A stretch of DNA of 56,383 nt from assembly GCA_045640165.1 (NCBI GenBank), contig JAZUEK010000069.1, positions 1 to 56,383 on the forward strand, written 5' to 3'. Positions 53,009-56,383 of this stretch are shown piece after piece (the first letter of the stretch is position 1; every line of letters starts with the position of its first letter). The position numbers were made by a program, and so were the translations under genes. The notes under the pieces were generated by a model. That model made no database searches and was not told the DNA's origin. It saw nothing but the letters and a program-made list of their open reading frames with translations. The stretch comes from RGIG426 sp045640165 (GTDB lineage Bacteria > Bacillota > Clostridia > Oscillospirales > Acutalibacteraceae).

Positions 53009-54139
53009 ATGGGCTTTCAGTTTGAAAACGATTTTGTGGATAATGTCCAGATTAAAGTCGTCGGTGTCGGCGGCGGCGGCGGAAACGCCGTAAACCGTAT
53101 GGCGTCTGTGGGTCTCGTGGGCGTGGAGTTCATCTCCATTAACACCGACCGTCAAGCGCTGTACCTCTCGAAAGCGACTCAGAAAATTCAAATCGGCGAT
53201 AAACTGACCAAAGGTCAGGGCGCCGGTTCTAACCCCGAAAAAGGCCAGCGTGCCGCCGAGGAAAGCCGCGATGAAATCATCGCCGCCCTCAAAGGCGCCG
53301 ATATGGTCTTTATCACCGCCGGTATGGGCGGCGGCACCGGTACGGGTGCGGCTCCGGTTGTGGCGGAAATCGCCCGTGATCTCGGCATCCTCACCGTCGG
53401 TATCGTGACCAAACCGTTTGCGTTTGAAGGTCGCCGCCGTATGGAGCAAGCCGAGGCCGGTATCACCAACCTGCGCGAGCACGTGGACAGCTTGGTGGTC
53501 ATCCCGAACGAACGTCTTAAGAGCGTGTCCGAGACGCGCATCACCCTCGCCAACGCCTTCGAGGCGGCGGACGACGTGCTGCGTCAGGGCGTGCAGAGCA
53601 TTTCCCAACTCATCAAAGTGCCGGGCCTCGTCAACCTCGACTTCGCCGACGTGACCACCGTGATGAAAGACGCCGGCTATGCCCACATGGGTATCGGCCG
53701 CGCCCAGGGCAAAGACAAAGCCCAGGAAGCCGCCACTGCCGCGATTTCCAGCCCGTTGCTCGAAACCTCGATTGACGGTGCGCACGGCGTGCTCATCAAC
53801 ATCACCGCTTCGCCGGACATCGATTTGGAAGACGTGGAGCTCACCTCCTCCGCCATCCAAAAAGCCGCTCATCCGGACGCGTCCATCATCTGGGGTGCCG
53901 CGTTCGACGAGAATATGGAAGACGAGATTTGCGTTACCGTGATTGCCACCGGTTTTGACGTCGGCAACCGCTCCGCGGTCGCGACCTCCGCTCCGTCGAT
54001 CATCGGCAGCGAGAACAACGATTTGGACGCCCCGTCTTTCGTAAGCAGTTCTCCGGCTCCGGTCAACTCCGCGCTGGCGGACGACGATGACTACATCGAC
54101 ATTATGTCCATCTTCAACAAGAAGAAAGAACAAGAATAA
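53009..54139 (+). CDS. ftsZ: Cell division GTPase FtsZ
   Basis: A 376-residue FtsZ with the tubulin signature GGGTGTGAAP near residue 107, NTDRQAL, and the synergy-loop region. The C-terminal tail ends DDYIDIMSIFNKKK, the conserved peptide that binds FtsA/SepF. It forms the Z-ring. TTGGAGGATG precedes the ATG. Confidence 0.97.
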   Translation: MGFQFENDFVDNVQIKVVGVGGGGGNAVNRMASVGLVGVEFISINTDRQALYLSKATQKIQIGDKLTKGQGAGSNPEKGQRAAEESRDEIIAALKGADMVFITAGMGGGTGTGAAPVVAEIARDLGILTVGIVTKPFAFEGRRRMEQAEAGITNLREHVDSLVVIPNERLKSVSETRITLANAFEAADDVLRQGVQSISQLIKVPGLVNLDFADVTTVMKDAGYAHMGIGRAQGKDKAQEAATAAISSPLLETSIDGAHGVLINITASPDIDLEDVELTSSAIQKAAHPDASIIWGAAFDENMEDEICVTVIATGFDVGNRSAVATSAPSIIGSENNDLDAPSFVSSSPAPVNSALADDDDYIDIMSIFNKKKEQE

Positions 54140-54150
54140 TTCTTAACATA

Positions 54151-54183
54151 AAAACGTCCTTGTCATTGACAAGGACGTTTTTA
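54151..54183 (+). terminator. Terminator of ftsZ
   Basis: AAACGTCCTTGTC pairs with GACAAGGACGTTT around ATT, followed by a T-run. Confidence 0.92.
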
Positions 54184-54201
54184 TATCCGTTTCATTTCAC
54201 T

Positions 54202-54236
54202 AAAAAAGCCCCGACCAAGTGGTCGGGGCTTTTCCT
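54202..54236 (-). terminator. Terminator of serA
   Basis: AAAAGCCCCGACC pairs with GGTCGGGGCTTTT, with a T-run on the minus strand. Confidence 0.88.
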
Positions 54237-54247
54237 ATTTATATACC

Positions 54248-55411
54248 TTATTTAATCACGCGGACGCGGAACACGCCGTCGATAGCGTTCAGTTTCGCGA
54301 TGCTCTCCTCTTTCGGCTCGTTGGCGAGGTCGATGCAGGAGTAAGCGTAATCTTTCTTGGAGCGATCCACCATATTCTCGATGTTGTTGCCGGTCGCGGT
54401 GAACACGCCGGAAATCTGCGCCACCATGCTCGGGACGTTGTTATGCAACACGCACACGCGATACGGGGTCACGCGCGGCTCTTTGCAGTCCGGATAGTTG
54501 ACCGAGTGGGTGATGTTGCCGTTTTCGAGGTAATCGATGATTTCCTCGGCGGCCATCACCGCGCAGTTGTCCTCGCTCTCCGGCGTGGAAGCGCCGAGGT
54601 GCGGAATGGCAACGACGTTCTCGACGCCGAGCACCGCGTCAGACGGGAAGTCCACCACGTAGCGCGCCACTTTACCGGAAGCGAGCGCCTCTTTGATGCT
54701 GTCCGCATCAACGAGGTCGCCACGCGCAAAGTTCATAATGCGCACGCCGTCTTTCATCTTGGCGATGGTCTCTTTGTTGATGAAACCGCGCGTCGCGTCG
54801 TTCAGCGGCACGTGGATGGAGATATAGTCGCATTTCTCATAGATTTCTTCGTTGTTGGCGGCGTGATGCACAGCGCGAGACAGGTTCCACGCGGCTTCCA
54901 CCGACAGGAACGGGTCGTAACCGTACACTTCCATGCCGAGGGCAACGGCGGCGTTGGCGACAAGACCGCCAATCGCGCCGAGGCCGATGATACCGAGTTT
55001 TTTGCCTTTGATTTCCGGACCAACGAACTGGCCTTTGCCTTTTTCAACGAGTTTGCCGACAGCGTCGCCCTCGCCTTTGAGCGTTTGCACCCACTCGATA
55101 GCCGGCACAACCTGACGGGAGGAGATAAGAAGACCGAGCAGCACGAGTTCTTTCACCGCGTTGGCGTTGGCGCCCGGGGTGTTGAACACAACGATACCTT
55201 TGTCGGCACATTTGTCCAGCGGAATGTTGTTGACACCGGCACCGGCACGCGCCACAGCGAGCACGCTGTCCGGAAGTTCCATATCGTGCATCGAAGCGGA
55301 GCGGACGAGGATACCGTCCGGCTCGGCGACGTCTTCGCCGACGGTGTAGACGTTTTTATCGAACAAATCGGTGCCGCAGGCGGCAATTTTGTTCAGCGTT
55401 TTGATTTGCAT
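54248..55411 (-). CDS. serA: D-3-phosphoglycerate dehydrogenase (short ACT form)
   Basis: A 387-residue enzyme with the NAD-binding GIIGLGAIGGLVA region, catalytic Arg/Glu/His segment (NFARGDLVD and PHLGASTPESE) and a C-terminal ACT domain (about 318-387). It oxidises 3-phosphoglycerate for serine synthesis. It is downstream of serC; a terminator-like hairpin lies between them. Confidence 0.93.
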   Translation of the reverse strand: MQIKTLNKIAACGTDLFDKNVYTVGEDVAEPDGILVRSASMHDMELPDSVLAVARAGAGVNNIPLDKCADKGIVVFNTPGANANAVKELVLLGLLISSRQVVPAIEWVQTLKGEGDAVGKLVEKGKGQFVGPEIKGKKLGIIGLGAIGGLVANAAVALGMEVYGYDPFLSVEAAWNLSRAVHHAANNEEIYEKCDYISIHVPLNDATRGFINKETIAKMKDGVRIMNFARGDLVDADSIKEALASGKVARYVVDFPSDAVLGVENVVAIPHLGASTPESEDNCAVMAAEEIIDYLENGNITHSVNYPDCKEPRVTPYRVCVLHNNVPSMVAQISGVFTATGNNIENMVDRSKKDYAYSCIDLANEPKEESIAKLNAIDGVFRVRVIK

Positions 55412-55432
55412 AACAAGTTCCTTCTTTCTTTC

Positions 55433-55468
55433 AAAAAAATCGGCGGAACAAGTAGTTGCTCCGCCGAT
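55433..55468 (-). terminator. Terminator or attenuator hairpin between serC and serA
   Basis: ATCGGCGGA..CA pairs with TG.TCCGCCGAT around a short loop, followed on the minus strand by TTTTTTTGA. Transcription from serC into serA would meet it, so serA may have reduced or regulated read-through. Confidence 0.75.
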
Positions 55469-55483
55469 AATGTGTGGCTATGA

Positions 55484-56383
55484 TCAGGCGTTGCGCTCCT
55501 CGAACTGGCACATAAACCAGACGAGTTCGATAAGACCCTCAATCGGCATGGCGTTGTACATAGAAGCACGCATACCACCCACCGAACGGTGACCTTTCAG
55601 GTTGACAAAGCCGGCGGCCTCCGCCTCTTTGATGAATTTCGCGTCGAGGTCTTTGTTACCGGTAACGAACGGCGCGTTCATCAGCGACTGGTACTCTTTC
55701 GCAACCGTCGGGTTGAAGAGGTTGGAGTCGTTTAAGAAGTCATAGAGGACTTTCGCTTTGTGGCGGTTGGCTTTCGCCATTTTCTCAAGACCGCCGATGT
55801 CGTTTTTAATCCACTCGAGCACGAGTTTCATCATATAGATGCTGTAGCACGGCGGAGTGTTGAACATCGAATCGTTGTCGGCGTGGATTTGATAGTTGAA
55901 CATGGTCGGGGTAAGATCCATCGCGTTGCCGAGCAGGTCGTCACGGACGATAACCACGGTCAAACCGGCAGGGCCCATATTCTTCTGGGCACCGGCATAC
56001 AGCAGACCGAAGCGGCTGACATCCAGCGGCTCGGACAGCGCGCAGGAGGAGATGTCCGCGACCAGCGGCACTTTACCGGTGTCGGGAATCTCGTGATACG
56101 CGGTACCGTAAATCGTGTTGTTCATGCAGATGTGCACGTAGTCGGCATCCGGATCAAACATCGACGCATCCAGTTTCGGGATGTAGTTGAAGGTTTTGTC
56201 CTCGGAGCTGGCAACCACGGGAGCCGCACCGTAGCGCGCGGCCTCTTTGTAGGCTTTTTTCGCCCATTGACCGGTGATGACGTAGTCCGCTTTTTTGTTG
56301 CGGTTCATCAGGTTCATCGGGACCATCGCGAACTGAGAAGACGCGCCGCCCTGCAAAAACAGCACCTTGTAGTTATCCGGAAT
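55484..56383 (-). CDS. serC: Phosphoserine aminotransferase, 5' end beyond the window
   Basis: At least 300 residues are visible and the reading frame stays open to the window edge, so the N-terminal part (about 60 residues by family length) is missing. The segments FLQGGASSQF, a PLP region with the lysine in AGAQKNMGP and the C-terminal GMRASMYNAMPIEG are typical of SerC. It converts 3-phosphohydroxypyruvate to phosphoserine after serA. Confidence 0.93.
   Translation of the reverse strand: MPDNYKVLFLQGGASSQFAMVPMNLMNRNKKADYVITGQWAKKAYKEAARYGAAPVVASSEDKTFNYIPKLDASMFDPDADYVHICMNNTIYGTAYHEIPDTGKVPLVADISSCALSEPLDVSRFGLLYAGAQKNMGPAGLTVVIVRDDLLGNAMDLTPTMFNYQIHADNDSMFNTPPCYSIYMMKLVLEWIKNDIGGLEKMAKANRHKAKVLYDFLNDSNLFNPTVAKEYQSLMNAPFVTGNKDLDAKFIKEAEAAGFVNLKGHRSVGGMRASMYNAMPIEGLIELVWFMCQFEERNA

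Overview
The window looks like a chromosomal segment of a Gram-positive, anaerobic, spore-forming Clostridia (Oscillospirales-like gut bacterium). The support is an alpha/beta small acid-soluble spore protein, oxygen-sensitive NrdD/NrdG, secreted dockerin proteins with Thr-rich linkers, and consensus sigma-A promoters and GGAGG ribosome binding sites. It divides into an AT-richer mobile island (about 1-11.9 kb) and a GC-richer core.

Island (1-11.9 kb): a two-HTH DNA-binding protein; a complete type I restriction-modification operon in the order hsdM, DUF4357 gene, hsdS, GIY-YIG gene, hsdR; a RepA_N-type replication initiator behind a promoter with a perfect LexA-type box in its spacer; an excisionase-like gene; and a tyrosine integrase ending beside tRNA-Ser(CGA). 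The hsdS gene encodes three target-recognition domains. It holds a 12-bp TAEL-type tandem repeat and an 18-unit GACA repeat, and length change in the GACA repeat would switch the third domain on or off. The repA unit is flanked by about 65-bp inverted repeats whose inner stems differ in sequence but stay paired. Two truncated tRNA-Ser 5' copies and the probable original tRNA promoter lie on the chromosomal side of the integrase end.

12-17.3 kb (minus strand): a Y-family polymerase/YolD operon with a YgjP-type metallopeptidase and a SHOCT-like small protein, then two poorly known genes and an EamA transporter. 17.4-24.9 kb: secreted dockerin proteins (a possible carbohydrate-binding protein, a lipoprotein subtilase, a protein with cohesin-like domains) sharing near-identical DNA cassettes; a further dockerin gene lies at 31 kb.

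24.9-26.2 kb has no convincing protein gene. It holds a candidate ncRNA of about 350 nt with four start-stop micro-ORF repeats, a 95-bp direct repeat and tRNA-Gln(CTG). 26.2-30.4 kb: an envelope/sporulation-like group (carboxypeptidase-regulatory-like, SpoIID-like with peptidoglycan-binding repeats, SpoVB-like flippase).

30.9-41.2 kb: a dockerin protein, prfB, rpsF-ssb-rpsR, nrdG, nrdD with a fused redoxin, a TrxB-like reductase, uppP, ydbC, a DivIVA-like gene and a SASP gene. 41.3-54.1 kb: a division/cell-wall cluster (mraZ, rsmH, ftsL, PBP, murE, mraY, ftsW, murG, murA, ftsQ, ftsZ) without murD or murF. 54.2-56.4 kb: serA and the 3' part of serC on the minus strand.
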